Shown here: piece by piece, positions 1 through 9,756 of the stretch | How positions within the stretch are numbered: the stretch's first letter is position 1 | Layout of the letters: each line of letters opens with the position of its first letter | NCBI GenBank assembly: GCA_003452395.1 | Contig: DMOI01000054.1 | Coordinates: 34,639 to 98,638 of the forward strand | DNA: 64,000 nucleotides | Source of the DNA: Clostridiales bacterium | GTDB lineage: Bacteria > Bacillota > Clostridia > Lachnospirales > UBA12420 | Direction of reading: 5' to 3' | Translations under genes and position numbers: made by a program | Notes under the pieces: generated by a model | What the model was told of the DNA's origin: nothing | The model's input: the letters and a program-made list of their open reading frames with translations, nothing else | The model's database searches: none

Positions 1-400
1 AACCAAAATATTCAACTCCAAACTGATGATGCTGTCTTAACCTACCTGATTGAGGCTTCTCGTATCTAAACATAGGCATTATATAAAATAATTTAGTCGG
101 TTGAACATTTGCGTACATATTATTCTGCATAAAAGCCCTAACAGCTCCAGCAGTTCCTTCTGGCTTTAATGTTATACTCCTATCACCTTTATCCATAAAC
201 GTATACATTTCCTTCTGAACTATATCGGTAGTGTCTCCCACCCCTCTCTCAAACAACTCCGTATATTCAAAAACAGGTGTATCTAATTCCTTTATATTAA
301 ATAACCTACACAATTCCCTCTCAATATTCTCTATATACCTTCTAACCTCTATCTCATCACCAAACCAATCCTTGGTACCTCGTGGTAACTGTATCTCCAT
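1..400 (-). CDS. hisS: Histidyl-tRNA synthetase, N-terminal part (runs off the window)
   Basis: This is the N-terminal ~133 residues of a class II histidyl-tRNA synthetase, which charges tRNA-His in the cytoplasm. The protein begins [16 protein letters not shown], the typical HisS start, and carries the class II motif 2 region [20 protein letters not shown] just before the window edge. An AAAGGAGGAG ribosome site lies directly upstream of the ATG at 400. The gene is last in the visible operon, about 50 bp after asnS. I saw no T-box leader between the two genes. The rest of the gene lies outside the window. Confidence 0.95.
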   Translation of the reverse strand, partial: MEIQLPRGTKDWFGDEIEVRRYIENIERELCRLFNIKELDTPVFEYTELFERGVGDTTDIVQKEMYTFMDKGDRSITLKPEGTAGAVRAFMQNNMYANVQPTKLFYIMPMFRYEKPQSGRLRQHHQFGVEYFG

Positions 401-451
401 ATTTTTCTCCTCCTTTAATTTATGAATAGGACATTAAGAACCGTCACTTAT

Positions 452-1843
452 CTAAAACTCCGCATGCCCTACCGTTCTCGGAAACGGTATCACATCACGT
501 ATATTCCCCATCCCTGTTACATACATTACCATCCGTTCAAATCCTAATCCAAAACCTGCATGTCTTGCTGTACCAAACCTTCTAATATCTAAATACCACT
601 CATATTCTTCCATATTAAGGTTCATCTCATCTATTCGCTTCTCTAGCTTAGCTAAATCCTCTTCCCTTTGACTACCACCTATTATTTCCCCGATGCCTGG
701 CACTAGTAAATCCATAGCTGCAACTGTTTTATTATCATCATTTAATTTCATGTAAAAAGCCTTTATATCCTTTGGGTAATTTGTAACAAACAATGGCTTC
801 TTAAAATGCTCTTCTGTCAAATATCTTTCATGCTCTGTTTGTAAATCACATCCCCAGTCTACTGGGTATTCAAATGTTTTTGTGGCATTTTTGAGTATTT
901 CAACTGCCTCTGTATAAGTAACCATACCAAAATCAGAATCCACAATATAATTTAATCGTTCTAACAGTCCTTCATCTATAAATTTGTTGAAAAACTCCAT
1001 TTCTTCTGGTGCATTTTCTATTACATATCTTATTATATATTTCATCATACTTTCAGCTAAGATCATATTATCTTTTAAATCAGCAAATGCTATTTCTGGC
1101 TCTATCATCCAAAACTCTGCTGCATGTCTAGCTGTATTTGAATTTTCCGATCTAAATGTCGGTCCAAAGGTATATACATTCTTAAACGACATACAAAATG
1201 TTTCTACTTCTAGCTGTCCACTAACTGTAAGGTTTGTAGGCTTTGTAAAAAAGTCCTCTTTAAAATCAACTTTGCCTTGTTCATCCCTTGGTAGCTTGTC
1301 AAAATCTAAAGTAGTGACCTTAAACATTTCTCCTGCACCCTCAGCATCACTACCTGTAATTATAGGAGTGTGAACATATACAAATCCTCTTTCTTGAAAA
1401 AATTTGTGTATAGCAAAAGCCACTAATGATCTCACTCTAAATACAGCTGAAAATGCATTAGTCCTTGGTCTTAAGTGAGCTATAGTCCTTAAATACTCAA
1501 AAGTATGCCTTTTCTTTTGTAATGGATAGCTCTCATCAGCCATACCCTCTATAATAATTTTCTCTGCCTTAACCTCTACTTTTTGTCCTGCACCTTGTGA
1601 TTCTACTAATGTACCTTCAACAATTATAGCAGAACCTAATGTCAGCTTTGATACATCTTCAAAGTTACTTATCGTATCATCGAAGACTATCTGAATATTT
1701 TCAAAAAAAGTTCCATCATTCATTTCTATAAAACCAAAATTTTTAGAAAGTCTTTTAGTCCTTATCCATCCTGCAATAGTAATTTTTTTATTTGTATACT
1801 CCTCTGTATTCCTAAATATTTTTTTAATCTCTAATTGATTCAT
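452..1843 (-). CDS. asnS: Asparaginyl-tRNA synthetase
   Basis: AsnRS attaches asparagine to tRNA-Asn. An N-terminal OB-fold anticodon-binding domain (about residues 1-110) precedes the class II catalytic core. Motif 2 is seen in [20 protein letters not shown] and motif 3 in [20 protein letters not shown], followed by the family C-terminus [12 protein letters not shown]. The length of 463 residues is normal. An ATG at 1849 overlaps the dut stop as ATGA. The ATG at 1843 sits seven bases after GGGGG and is the better start. The gene is co-transcribed with dut upstream and hisS downstream. Confidence 0.96.
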   Translation of the reverse strand: MNQLEIKKIFRNTEEYTNKKITIAGWIRTKRLSKNFGFIEMNDGTFFENIQIVFDDTISNFEDVSKLTLGSAIIVEGTLVESQGAGQKVEVKAEKIIIEGMADESYPLQKKRHTFEYLRTIAHLRPRTNAFSAVFRVRSLVAFAIHKFFQERGFVYVHTPIITGSDAEGAGEMFKVTTLDFDKLPRDEQGKVDFKEDFFTKPTNLTVSGQLEVETFCMSFKNVYTFGPTFRSENSNTARHAAEFWMIEPEIAFADLKDNMILAESMMKYIIRYVIENAPEEMEFFNKFIDEGLLERLNYIVDSDFGMVTYTEAVEILKNATKTFEYPVDWGCDLQTEHERYLTEEHFKKPLFVTNYPKDIKAFYMKLNDDNKTVAAMDLLVPGIGEIIGGSQREEDLAKLEKRIDEMNLNMEEYEWYLDIRRFGTARHAGFGLGFERMVMYVTGMGNIRDVIPFPRTVGHAEF

Positions 1844-1845
1844 AA

Positions 1846-2406
1846 TCATACCCCCTCATTAAAATCCTTATTACTAGGGCTTACAATATTGTTTGTTATG
1901 ATGCTTTTTGAAACGTAAACTCTAGCATCTAACCTCTCTGTACTTCCAAATCCGCCCTTTCTTTCTCCGGTTGCTTCGTCGTTGTCAGCCTTTAAAAACT
2001 TTTGAAACACCGCCTGTGCTATTCTTTCACCTTTTTTTATATTTATATCAACTGGAAAAAAATTATAAAAAGGTATTAATATCTCTCCATCGTTACTTTC
2101 ATTACCATAATAATCACATTCAAATACTCCTACGCCAACTGAAAGTACCAATCCCTTCTTTATAGGATTACCTGATCTATTATATATATATGCTACCTCA
2201 TCTTCTTTAAAATATACCTTAACTCCAGTCTTTATAATAGTTGGCTTTACTTCCTTTCCACTAAGAACAAGCTTCCATAAAGAAGGTATCACAGCATCCT
2301 CTGCTGATTCTATATCATATCCAACGCTATGTGCAGTTTGCCTTTTAGGTACATTTATATTTTTATCTTCATATCCTTTACAAACTTCAAAACCTCTCTG
2401 TCTCAT
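1846..2406 (-). CDS. dut: dUTP diphosphatase (dUTPase family)
   Basis: It hydrolyses dUTP to dUMP, keeping uracil out of DNA and feeding dTMP synthesis. The five trimeric-dUTPase motifs can be followed in order: [18 protein letters not shown], a [11 protein letters not shown] region, GERIAQAVF and GGFGSTE near the C-terminus. At 186 residues it is longer than the usual ~145, with a short N-terminal extension and a tail after motif 5. AAGGGGAGG lies before the ATG. The stop overlaps the asnS start region, so the two are translationally close. Sequence conservation with dCTP deaminases is possible, but the motif set fits dUTPase better. Confidence 0.87.
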   Translation of the reverse strand: MRQRGFEVCKGYEDKNINVPKRQTAHSVGYDIESAEDAVIPSLWKLVLSGKEVKPTIIKTGVKVYFKEDEVAYIYNRSGNPIKKGLVLSVGVGVFECDYYGNESNDGEILIPFYNFFPVDINIKKGERIAQAVFQKFLKADNDEATGERKGGFGSTERLDARVYVSKSIITNNIVSPSNKDFNEGV

Positions 2407-2425
2407 GATGAATACCTCCCCTTAC

Positions 2426-3052
2426 CTATTTTAAAAAATAATTGTTATTCACTTCGCTTTCCACCGTCGTATATCCTCCATGTCCTGGATATACAATAGT
2501 TTTTGATGGCAAGGTAATCAGTTTCTCTTTTATATTTTTCATTAACAATTCATGACTTCCATATGAAAAACGATTTGTTATGCCTATTGTTTCTTTAAAA
2601 AGTGTGTCTCCTGTAAATACGATGTTTTCGCTTTCTATATAGTAGCATGCACTTCCTGGTGCGTGCCCTGGAACATGTAATACTTTAATTTCAATTTTGC
2701 CTAATTTTATTATATCATGTTCTTTTACTATTTTATCAGCTTTTATAGTAACATCATATCCAAAATAAAAAGAACCATTTAACGTGCTACTATCTAAAAA
2801 CGGTACTGCTTCCTCGTGGCAAATCACTTTTGCGCTGTACATATCTCTTATTTTGTTTGCATCCAATAAATGATCATAATGCCCGTGAGTTAGTAGAATA
2901 TATGTAGGCTTTAAATTATATCTTTCAAAAATATGTACTATATCTTCATAATCGCCACCTGGATCTATTATTGCGCATTCTTTTGTATCATCATCAGCAA
3001 TTATATAACAATTTGTTTTTATTTCTCCAACCTTTATATCTATAAAAAACAT
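2426..3052 (-). CDS. Metallo-beta-lactamase fold hydrolase (glyoxalase II-like)
   Basis: This is a cytoplasmic MBL-fold hydrolase of the YcbL/glyoxalase II-like group, probably a thioesterase; the true substrate is unknown. The metal motif THGHYDH appears near residue 65, followed by the later ligands in HVPGHAPG, FTGDTLF and YPGHGG. The chosen start MFFIDIKVG follows AGGAGTGAGGAT and begins just after the fmt stop. An upstream in-frame start would extend it into fmt and has no ribosome site. It lies between fmt and dut in the same operon. Confidence 0.87.
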   Translation of the reverse strand: MFFIDIKVGEIKTNCYIIADDDTKECAIIDPGGDYEDIVHIFERYNLKPTYILLTHGHYDHLLDANKIRDMYSAKVICHEEAVPFLDSSTLNGSFYFGYDVTIKADKIVKEHDIIKLGKIEIKVLHVPGHAPGSACYYIESENIVFTGDTLFKETIGITNRFSYGSHELLMKNIKEKLITLPSKTIVYPGHGGYTTVESEVNNNYFLK

Positions 3053-3056
3053 ATCC

Positions 3057-3998
3057 TCACTCCTCAATATCAAGAATTTCTCCAATTTCTATTTTATGTC
3101 CTCTCATATAGTCAACTACTTTCATAGCTCTTGAGTTTTGCATTTGTATTTTTGTAACCACTATACTCCCGTCCCCTGTTTTCACTATAAATCCTTTATC
3201 ATTTATCTTTACTATTTCTCCATTTTTCTTTTTCTCATATATTTCATTCGATTTCTCCACTTCTAAAATTTTCATCATTTGTTCTTTATAATATGTATAT
3301 GCACTTGGCCACGGTGTCAAACCTTTGATAAGGTTTATAATTTCATTTGATTTCTTATGCCAATTCACAAATCCCATAGATTTATCAATCATTTTAGTAT
3401 ATATTGCATCAAGTTCATTTTGTTTGATTCTAGTTATGGTTTCTGCTTCAAGTTGCTTTAGAGTATCAATCAGAAGATCAGCACCAAGAGTAGCAAGCTT
3501 ATCGCTTAAACTGCCGGTAGTTTCGTTTTCATCTATATCAATTTGGGATGTTAGTAATATATCACCAGTATCAACCCCTTCATCCATATACATTGTAGTA
3601 ACACCCGTATATTTATCACCATTTAATATTGCATGGTGTATAGGCGTTGCTCCTCTATACTTTGGTAACAACGATGGGTGAACATTTATACATCCGTATT
3701 TAGGCATCTTAATTATTTCAGAAGGAAGGATTTTTCCATAAGCTGCTACTACTATAACATCTGGATTAATTAATTTAAGTGTATTTATAAATTGAATATC
3801 TCTCAAATCTTTAGGTTGTAATATATTCAAATCTCTTTCTATTGCAATATATTTTACAGGTGTAAACTCTAGTTTATGCCCTCTTCCTTGCGGCTTGTCC
3901 TCTTTTGTAACTACTAGTTGGACATTATGCCCTGCTGTAACTATCTTTTCTAGTATAGATACTGCAAATACCGGCGTTCCCATAAATACTATTTTCAT
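3057..3998 (-). CDS. fmt: Methionyl-tRNA formyltransferase
   Basis: It formylates the methionine on initiator tRNA using 10-formyl-THF. The 313-residue length is standard. The formyltransferase core starts MKIVFMGTPVFAVS and contains the family signature HPSLLPKYRGATPIHHAIL with the catalytic Asn/His/Asp set (INVHPSLLP, then the GVTTMYMDEGVDTGDIL segment). The C-terminal OB-like domain covers the last ~100 residues. It follows def with almost no gap, the standard def-fmt pairing, so formylation and deformylation enzymes are made together. Confidence 0.97.
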   Translation of the reverse strand: MKIVFMGTPVFAVSILEKIVTAGHNVQLVVTKEDKPQGRGHKLEFTPVKYIAIERDLNILQPKDLRDIQFINTLKLINPDVIVVAAYGKILPSEIIKMPKYGCINVHPSLLPKYRGATPIHHAILNGDKYTGVTTMYMDEGVDTGDILLTSQIDIDENETTGSLSDKLATLGADLLIDTLKQLEAETITRIKQNELDAIYTKMIDKSMGFVNWHKKSNEIINLIKGLTPWPSAYTYYKEQMMKILEVEKSNEIYEKKKNGEIVKINDKGFIVKTGDGSIVVTKIQMQNSRAMKVVDYMRGHKIEIGEILDIEE

Positions 3999-3999
3999 A

Positions 4000-4458
4000 T
4001 TATTCCTCCATTCTTTCTAAATTTGTTGCTTTATCTATAAATAAAATTCCTTCTAAATGATCTAATTCATGGCATATCGCTTGTGCCATAAAATCTGTGG
4101 CTTCTAACGAAAACTCATTTCCGTTTCTATCTAATGCCTTAATATTAATTACACAAGGTCTATTTACTTGTCCATAAACATAAGGAACACTTAAGCATCC
4201 CTCCTTGCAAGGTTTTTCATTATCCTGTTCAATTATTACTGGATTGATGAGTTCTACTACGCCCTCTCCAATATCTATAACTACCACTCTCTTAAGCACT
4301 CCTACTTGGGGTGCAGCAAGACCAACACCATCATATTTGTACATGGTAGTCGCCATATCATCTAAGAGTTGTAATAATTTTTTGTCAAATTTTGTTACTT
4401 CTTTTGAAATCTTTCTCAAAATTTCATCACCTTCTATTCTTACCTTACGCAAAGCCAT
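4000..4458 (-). CDS. def: Peptide deformylase
   Basis: It removes the formyl group from the N-terminal methionine of new proteins. All three family motifs are present: GVGLAAPQVG, EGCLSVP and CHELDHLEG, which give the Cys/His/His metal ligands and the catalytic Glu. The length is 152 residues. An ACAGGAGTGTG ribosome site precedes the ATG. It sits directly before fmt and after priA, the common Clostridia gene order. Confidence 0.97.
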   Translation of the reverse strand: MALRKVRIEGDEILRKISKEVTKFDKKLLQLLDDMATTMYKYDGVGLAAPQVGVLKRVVVIDIGEGVVELINPVIIEQDNEKPCKEGCLSVPYVYGQVNRPCVINIKALDRNGNEFSLEATDFMAQAICHELDHLEGILFIDKATNLERMEE

Positions 4459-4474
4459 ATAATCACACTCCTGT

Positions 4475-6700
4475 TTAATTCATATCAATTTGTATCTTTA
4501 AGTCTTTAACGTTTTCTTTCTCATTAAACTTGTTAATTGAATATTTAACAAAACTTTTCAACTTTTCTTCATCCGTTCCCTTGATTACTAGTCTCCATCT
4601 ATAATTATCATTCATTTTTTTAATAAAGTTAGGTGCAGGACCAAGAATCTTATAGTTACCTTTTATATTATAATATTCTAAGTATTTTTTCAACCCATTT
4701 ATGTAAATAATAATTTTTTTTTCATTTTCACCTACTAACGTTATTATGCAAATATTTGAAAATGGTGGATTTTCTAGTTGTTCACGTAACATTATCTCAT
4801 TTTCGTAAAATCTCTCATAGTCATAATTTTTTATACACTCGAGTACATAATTTTTTTCTTCGTAGGTTTGAATATAAACAATCGAATCTTTCCCACTCCT
4901 ACCTGCTCTACCTGCTACTTGTGTAAAAAGCTGAAATGCTCTCTCATATGCCCTAAAATCTTGAATGTTTAGACTCATGTCTGCCGCAAGTATTACTACC
5001 AGTGTCACATTTCTAAAATCATGCCCCTTCGCAATCATCTGTGTTCCTATCAATATATCTGCATTGCCCTCATTAAAATCAGTTAATATATTATCGTGTG
5101 AGTTCTTTTTGGATGTAGTATCCGCATCCATCCTAAGTATTCTAGCATTTTTAAACAATCCTTGTATATCATCTTCTACTTTTTCTGTTCCGAGCCCAAA
5201 GAATTTTATATATTTCGAGTTACATTCAGGACACATGTTTACATTTCTTATAGACTTACCACAATGATGACATGCTAGAGTATCTGTATCATAATGATAT
5301 ACATAGGGCACATCACAGTTATCACATTTCATTACATATCCGCACTTCCTACATGAAACAAATGTTGAGAATCCTCTTCTGTTTATAAAAACAAGTATCT
5401 GCTCGTTCTTATTTAGTTTATCTTGTATCTGTTTATGCACTTCGCGACTTATTATAGTAGTATTACCATTTTTTAATTCTTCTTTCATATCAACTATATG
5501 TATAGTTGGATTTTTCGCTTCGTTTACCCTTTTATTTAGCTTTATCAGTTCGATTTCGCCTTTCTCGGCTCTATAATAAGTATCTATGCTCGGTGTTGCT
5601 GAACCATATAATAAAACTGCATTATTACTCTCACAGATAAACTTTGCAACTTCTTTTGCATCATATTTAGGCGTATTTTCGGATTTATATGTAGACTCAT
5701 GCTCTTCATCTATAACTATTATACCCACGTCATCAAATGGTGCAAATATCGCTGAACGTGGTCCAACCATCACACTTACTTCCTTTTTCTTAATCTTATT
5801 TAACTGATTATACTTTTCTGTGTCAGATAGTTTACTATGCATTACTACTATATATTCTCCAAAATGTTGCTTAAATCTTCGTACAATTTGAGGTGTAAGT
5901 GCTATTTCCGGTACAAGCACTATAGCCTGTCTACCTTGTTTTATTACTTCCTTGATGGCTTCTATATATACTTCTGTTTTTCCACTACTCGTCACACCAA
6001 AAATAAGTATTTCTGAAAATTTCTTAGCATATATCTTTTCTTTTATTTTTTCCACTGCAACTATCTGCTCGTTATTTAAAACAAAATCTTTCGATTTATC
6101 TTTTAATACTTTATATATGTCTAGCTTTTTATCTTGTCTTGAAACTTCGATTAATTCATTTTTTATTAAAGTTTTTATTGGTGAATCAGTAACTTTCAAG
6201 TCATCTTTCAGATCCGATGCCTTAACTATGGAGTTTTCTCTCAAATAATTCAGAACCTGTATTTGAGCTTTATACTTTTCCTTGCTCTCATTTTTTGTTA
6301 TAAAACTATCTATATCATCTTTAGAAACCTTTATATTCAAATATTTCTCAGTATTACTCTCTGCTGTTACATTTTTTACTCCACCTGGTATTATTATATT
6401 TATAGCATCTATCATATTACACATATATTTTTCTTTAATAAAATCAACAAGTTTTAAAGTTTTTAAATCAAATAAAGGAAAACCATCGATAACATCAATG
6501 ATTTCCTTTATTTGATATTCTATATTAACATGCTGCAACTTCTCAATGATATAACCATCCTCTGGTTTGTTTTTTACACCAAAAGGAACTAAAACCCTCT
6601 TACCTATTTCCACTTTACATTCAAGCTGTGCTGGCACTTTGTAAGAAAAGGTTTTATTAAGTTTTGAATTTGAACGATCAATTAATATATTTACATACAT
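4475..6700 (-). CDS. priA: Primosomal replication restart helicase PriA
   Basis: PriA is a 3'-5' DNA helicase that reloads the replisome at stalled forks. An N-terminal 3'BD domain (about 1-110) is followed by the SF2 helicase core with Walker A GVTSSGKTEVY and Walker B DEEH. A zinc-binding insert comes next, with paired CxxC motifs (CRKCGYVMKCDNC, CHHCG, CPEC), then the C-terminal helicase half with QVAGRAGRSGK. A GTG at 6709 is also in frame, but the ATG at 6700 lies six bases after TTAGGTG and matches the usual PriA N-terminus. The gene is 741 residues and in operon with rpoZ and def. Confidence 0.96.
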   Translation of the reverse strand: MYVNILIDRSNSKLNKTFSYKVPAQLECKVEIGKRVLVPFGVKNKPEDGYIIEKLQHVNIEYQIKEIIDVIDGFPLFDLKTLKLVDFIKEKYMCNMIDAINIIIPGGVKNVTAESNTEKYLNIKVSKDDIDSFITKNESKEKYKAQIQVLNYLRENSIVKASDLKDDLKVTDSPIKTLIKNELIEVSRQDKKLDIYKVLKDKSKDFVLNNEQIVAVEKIKEKIYAKKFSEILIFGVTSSGKTEVYIEAIKEVIKQGRQAIVLVPEIALTPQIVRRFKQHFGEYIVVMHSKLSDTEKYNQLNKIKKKEVSVMVGPRSAIFAPFDDVGIIVIDEEHESTYKSENTPKYDAKEVAKFICESNNAVLLYGSATPSIDTYYRAEKGEIELIKLNKRVNEAKNPTIHIVDMKEELKNGNTTIISREVHKQIQDKLNKNEQILVFINRRGFSTFVSCRKCGYVMKCDNCDVPYVYHYDTDTLACHHCGKSIRNVNMCPECNSKYIKFFGLGTEKVEDDIQGLFKNARILRMDADTTSKKNSHDNILTDFNEGNADILIGTQMIAKGHDFRNVTLVVILAADMSLNIQDFRAYERAFQLFTQVAGRAGRSGKDSIVYIQTYEEKNYVLECIKNYDYERFYENEIMLREQLENPPFSNICIITLVGENEKKIIIYINGLKKYLEYYNIKGNYKILGPAPNFIKKMNDNYRWRLVIKGTDEEKLKSFVKYSINKFNEKENVKDLKIQIDMN

Positions 6701-6721
6701 ATAAAACACCTAAATTCTATT

Positions 6722-6946
6722 TTATTCTGTAGCTTCTCTTCTTACTACTATCTTTTGTGTGAATACATCTTTTATAGCTTTTGAAACAGGTTTTACTATT
6801 TTATCAGTACTTGTATCATTTTCTAATATTATTTCTCTAGCTCTCTTAGATACAGCTATAACAACAGAGTATTTACTATTAAACTTTTCCTCGCCCGTTG
6901 CTTCATTCATTTTTTCTAAAATATCTTCATATGATGGTCGTAACAT
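6722..6946 (-). CDS. rpoZ: RNA polymerase omega subunit
   Basis: Omega is a small RNA polymerase subunit that helps assemble beta-prime. The 74-residue protein starts MLRPSYEDILEKMN and contains the conserved SKYSVVIAVSKRAREI core helix. It overlaps the 3' end of gmk by about 20 bp, a typical gmk-rpoZ arrangement, and has its own AAGGAGGAA site inside gmk. Confidence 0.93.
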   Translation of the reverse strand: MLRPSYEDILEKMNEATGEEKFNSKYSVVIAVSKRAREIILENDTSTDKIVKPVSKAIKDVFTQKIVVRREATE

Positions 6947-7568
6947 TTTTTAGTTCCTCCTTTATATCATCTATCAATTTCTGATTTTTAGCAACCTTGC
7001 TTTTTGCTACATAAATTATTTTTTTTATATCTTCTACGGTGTCCTCTAATATGTCATTCACTACCACATATTCATAATGCTTTATAAGCTCCGCTTCATC
7101 TATAGATTTCTTGAGTCTTTTAGATATATATTCATCATTTTCGCCACGCTTTTTTAGTCTGCTTATAAGCTCATTCATGTTAGGTGGCAATATGAATATC
7201 AAAACAGCGTCTTTATACATTTCTTTTACTTTTATTGCTCCAACCTCTTCTAACTCCAAAATAACATTTTCATTAGCTAAAAGTTTATCTTCTATATAAC
7301 TTCTCGGGGTGCCATAATAATTTCCACAAAACTCGACCCACTCTAGGAGTTCATTTCCTCTTATCATATTTTCAAACTCTTCTCTAGTTTTAAAAAAATA
7401 AGTAACTCCTTCTTCGTCATCAGGTCTTGGTACCCTTGATGTAGCAGAAACAGAAAGTATTGTATGCTCATCTTTTATTAATTCCTTAATTATTGTCCCT
7501 TTGCCTGCACCACCAAATGCAGAAATAACAATTAAAACACCTTTCTTATCTTTAGTCAAAATTTTCAC
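6927..7568 (-). CDS. gmk: Guanylate kinase
   Basis: It phosphorylates GMP and dGMP to the diphosphates. The 213-residue protein has the P-loop in SAFGGAGKGT, the GMP-binding region in TSRVPRPDDEEGVTYFF, and the lid-like RLKKRGENDEYISKRL. The P-loop has the Gly-Ala-Gly-Lys core but lacks the more common GPSG prefix. The start is either GTG at 7568 or TTG at 7559; the TTG is eight bases after a GGGGGG run. It lies between remA and rpoZ. Confidence 0.94.
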   Translation of the reverse strand: MKILTKDKKGVLIVISAFGGAGKGTIIKELIKDEHTILSVSATSRVPRPDDEEGVTYFFKTREEFENMIRGNELLEWVEFCGNYYGTPRSYIEDKLLANENVILELEEVGAIKVKEMYKDAVLIFILPPNMNELISRLKKRGENDEYISKRLKKSIDEAELIKHYEYVVVNDILEDTVEDIKKIIYVAKSKVAKNQKLIDDIKEELKNVTTII

Positions 7569-7575
7569 CCCCCAA

Positions 7576-7809
7576 TTACTCCAATCGACTTGCTATTGTA
7601 TCAACTTGAACTGAAGAAAGTATAACGTGATCACTGTCGGTAACTATCACTGCTCTTGTTTTTCTGCCATATGTTGCATCTATTAATTTTCCGCTTTCTT
7701 TCGCATCCTGAATAATTCTCTTTATTGGAGCTGACTCCGGACTTACTATAGTAATTATCCTTTTCGTATGTACTACATTTCCAAATCCTATATTAATAAC
7801 ACTCATCAT
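7576..7809 (-). CDS. remA: RemA/DUF370 family DNA-binding regulator
   Basis: The 77-residue protein matches the RemA (DUF370) family, known in Bacillus as a transcriptional activator of biofilm matrix and osmoprotection genes. Recognisable stretches are [24 protein letters not shown] and [15 protein letters not shown]. It is the first visible gene of the minus-strand housekeeping operon and precedes gmk by a few bases, as in many Clostridia. GAGGAG lies eight bases before the ATG. Its targets here are unknown. Confidence 0.92.
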   Translation of the reverse strand: MMSVINIGFGNVVHTKRIITIVSPESAPIKRIIQDAKESGKLIDATYGRKTRAVIVTDSDHVILSSVQVDTIASRLE

Positions 7810-7836
7810 TCTGTAATCTCCTCTATTAACTTTCTA

Positions 7837-7865
7837 TTGCATTCCTAGCATTCATATTGTATAAT
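7837..7865 (+). promoter_or_regulatory. Promoter of rqcH
   Basis: TTGCAT and TATAAT are separated by 17 bp on the plus strand. The likely transcript start is near 7872. That rules out the upstream ATG at 7857, inside the -10 box, as the rqcH start. Confidence 0.7.
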
Positions 7866-7928
7866 ATATTTATACTCATATATATTACCATTAATCTATT
7901 AAATTGTAAAGTGAAAGGCGTGATTTTT

Positions 7929-9692
7929 TTGTCATTTGATGGAATAATTTTAAATAATTTAAAACATGAACTTGAATCAACTATCTTAGATGCTAGAATA
8001 GAAAAAATATATCAACCTGAGGAAGATGAATTAACGATATCCCTTAGAAGTAGTAATTCAAACTTAAAGCTGTTACTTTCTTCAAATGCCAAATACCCTA
8101 GAATTCATTTGTCGGATTCAAATAAGACAAATCCAATGACTGCTCCTCTATTTTGTATGATACTAAGAAAACATCTCACCGGAGGACGTATAATAAAATT
8201 TAATCAGCCAAATTTTGAAAGAATACTCGAAGTCTATATAGAAGTAATTGACGAATTTCGTGATTTAGTTATTAGAAAACTTATAATTGAAATCATGGGT
8301 AAACACAGTAATATAATTTTAACTGACGAAAATAATCTTATAATTGATAGTATTAAACATATTTCAGAAAATATAAGCTCTGTTAGAACTATTTTACCTC
8401 GAACCACTTATGTATATCCTCCAAATCACGGTAAAATCAATCCCATCATTGTAACAAAGGATGGCTTCCTTTCTGCGTTTACTAAAGCAGTTTCAAATGA
8501 AACTATAGAAAGATTTTTATACGGAGTATTTACGGGTATAAGCCCACTAATCGCAAATGAAATATGTATAGCTAGTGACCTATCTAAAGACACACCTATT
8601 GCAAACCTTTCTCCCATAAATTTAGACGATTTATATAAAAGTTTTGAAAAAATAATAACGCAGATTTTAAGTAAGAACTTTACAGGTTTTATAATATACG
8701 ATAATCAAAAGCAACCTATGGACTTTTATTCTCTCACGCTTACTAGCATTAACGAGAAAAACAAAGTTTATTTTAAGAGTCTTTCTGAAACACTTGATAC
8801 CTATTATCACCAAAAAGATAATTCGGATAGGATTAAACAAAAATACAGTGACATAAAAAAGCTAATAGAAAATTATTTGGACCGCGCAAAAAAGAAAAAA
8901 GTCATCCTAGTAAAATCAATAGACGATACTAAAAACGCAGACGAATATAAATTAATAGGAGATCTTATAATATCTTATATATATATGATAGAGCAAGGCT
9001 CAAAAGAAATAGAAGTCATAAACTTTTTTTCTGAGCAACAGGAAAAGATAAAAATAACTTTAGATAAAGACCTCTCACCATCTAAAAATGCCCAAAGGTT
9101 TTTTGCACGCTATAACAAAATGAATAGAACTAAAATAGCAGCCACTACACAGCTATGTGAGGTAAATAATGAAATTATATACCTCCAGTCTCTAATGGCA
9201 TCCCTCGACTCTGTTGAGAATGAGCATGATATATCCGAAATAAAACAAGAACTACGTGACGAAGGATATTTAAAAAAATCAAAAGAAAAATCAAAAAAAA
9301 TAAAATCCGAACCTCTGCACTATATATCTACTGATTGTTTTGATATTTATGTAGGTAAAAACAATTATCAAAACGACTACCTAACGATGAAGTTTGCAAA
9401 ATCAAACGACCTATGGCTTCATACAAAAGAGATACCCGGTTCTCATGTCATCATTCGTGCAGACAATAAAACTATACCAGACACCACAATATACGAAGCA
9501 GCGTTGCTTGCAGCTTACTACAGTAAAGGGAGACAAGGAGGTAATGTACCTGTAGATTACACAGAAAAAAGAAATGTAAAAAAGCCTAGTGGAGCCAAGC
9601 CTGGCTTTGTGATATATTTGACTAATAAAACTATGTATGTAACCCCTGACGAGGATGAGGTTGGTAAAATAAAGGAAAATCACAAATTGTAG
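7929..9692 (+). CDS. rqcH: Ribosome quality control protein RqcH (NFACT family)
   Basis: RqcH binds obstructed 50S subunits and directs alanine tailing of the stuck peptide for degradation. The N-terminal NFACT-N region starts SFDGIILNNLKHEL. A middle coiled-coil region covers about residues 260-430. The NFACT-R/DUF814 domain follows, with FAKSNDLWLHTKEIPGSHVI and KKPSGAKPGFVIY near the C-terminus. I chose the TTG at 7929, which lies about 9 bases after AAAGG and downstream of the promoter. An ATG at 7857 would add 24 residues unlike the family. The result is 587 residues, normal length. It is the only confident plus-strand gene in the window. Confidence 0.93.
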   Translation: MSFDGIILNNLKHELESTILDARIEKIYQPEEDELTISLRSSNSNLKLLLSSNAKYPRIHLSDSNKTNPMTAPLFCMILRKHLTGGRIIKFNQPNFERILEVYIEVIDEFRDLVIRKLIIEIMGKHSNIILTDENNLIIDSIKHISENISSVRTILPRTTYVYPPNHGKINPIIVTKDGFLSAFTKAVSNETIERFLYGVFTGISPLIANEICIASDLSKDTPIANLSPINLDDLYKSFEKIITQILSKNFTGFIIYDNQKQPMDFYSLTLTSINEKNKVYFKSLSETLDTYYHQKDNSDRIKQKYSDIKKLIENYLDRAKKKKVILVKSIDDTKNADEYKLIGDLIISYIYMIEQGSKEIEVINFFSEQQEKIKITLDKDLSPSKNAQRFFARYNKMNRTKIAATTQLCEVNNEIIYLQSLMASLDSVENEHDISEIKQELRDEGYLKKSKEKSKKIKSEPLHYISTDCFDIYVGKNNYQNDYLTMKFAKSNDLWLHTKEIPGSHVIIRADNKTIPDTTIYEAALLAAYYSKGRQGGNVPVDYTEKRNVKKPSGAKPGFVIYLTNKTMYVTPDEDEVGKIKENHKL

Positions 9693-9702
9693 TTCTCTCT
9701 GA

Positions 9703-9747
9703 TTCAGATACATCTGAACCATACATAATGTCCAGATGTATCTGGAC
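9703..9747 (+). terminator. Hairpin between rqcH and ung
   Basis: A 12-bp perfect stem (9705-9716 with 9734-9745) sits just after the rqcH stop and is followed by a short T-rich run. It lies between two converging genes and may stop both. Confidence 0.7.
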
Positions 9748-9756
9748 TTATTTTAC

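Noticed and set aside
401..451. T-box leader for hisS
   Set aside because: The 51-bp gap is too short and shows no T-box or specifier stem.
984..1373. Plus-strand open frame inside asnS
   Set aside because: It is a shadow of asnS with no ribosome site; the same holds for most plus-strand frames in this window.
6927..7568. Non-functional guanylate kinase because of its P-loop
   Set aside because: The prefix is unusual, but the GAGKGT core is intact and such variants are familiar in Clostridia.
7857..7928. Upstream ATG for rqcH
   Set aside because: It overlaps the -10 box of the rqcH promoter and adds residues unlike the NFACT N-terminus.
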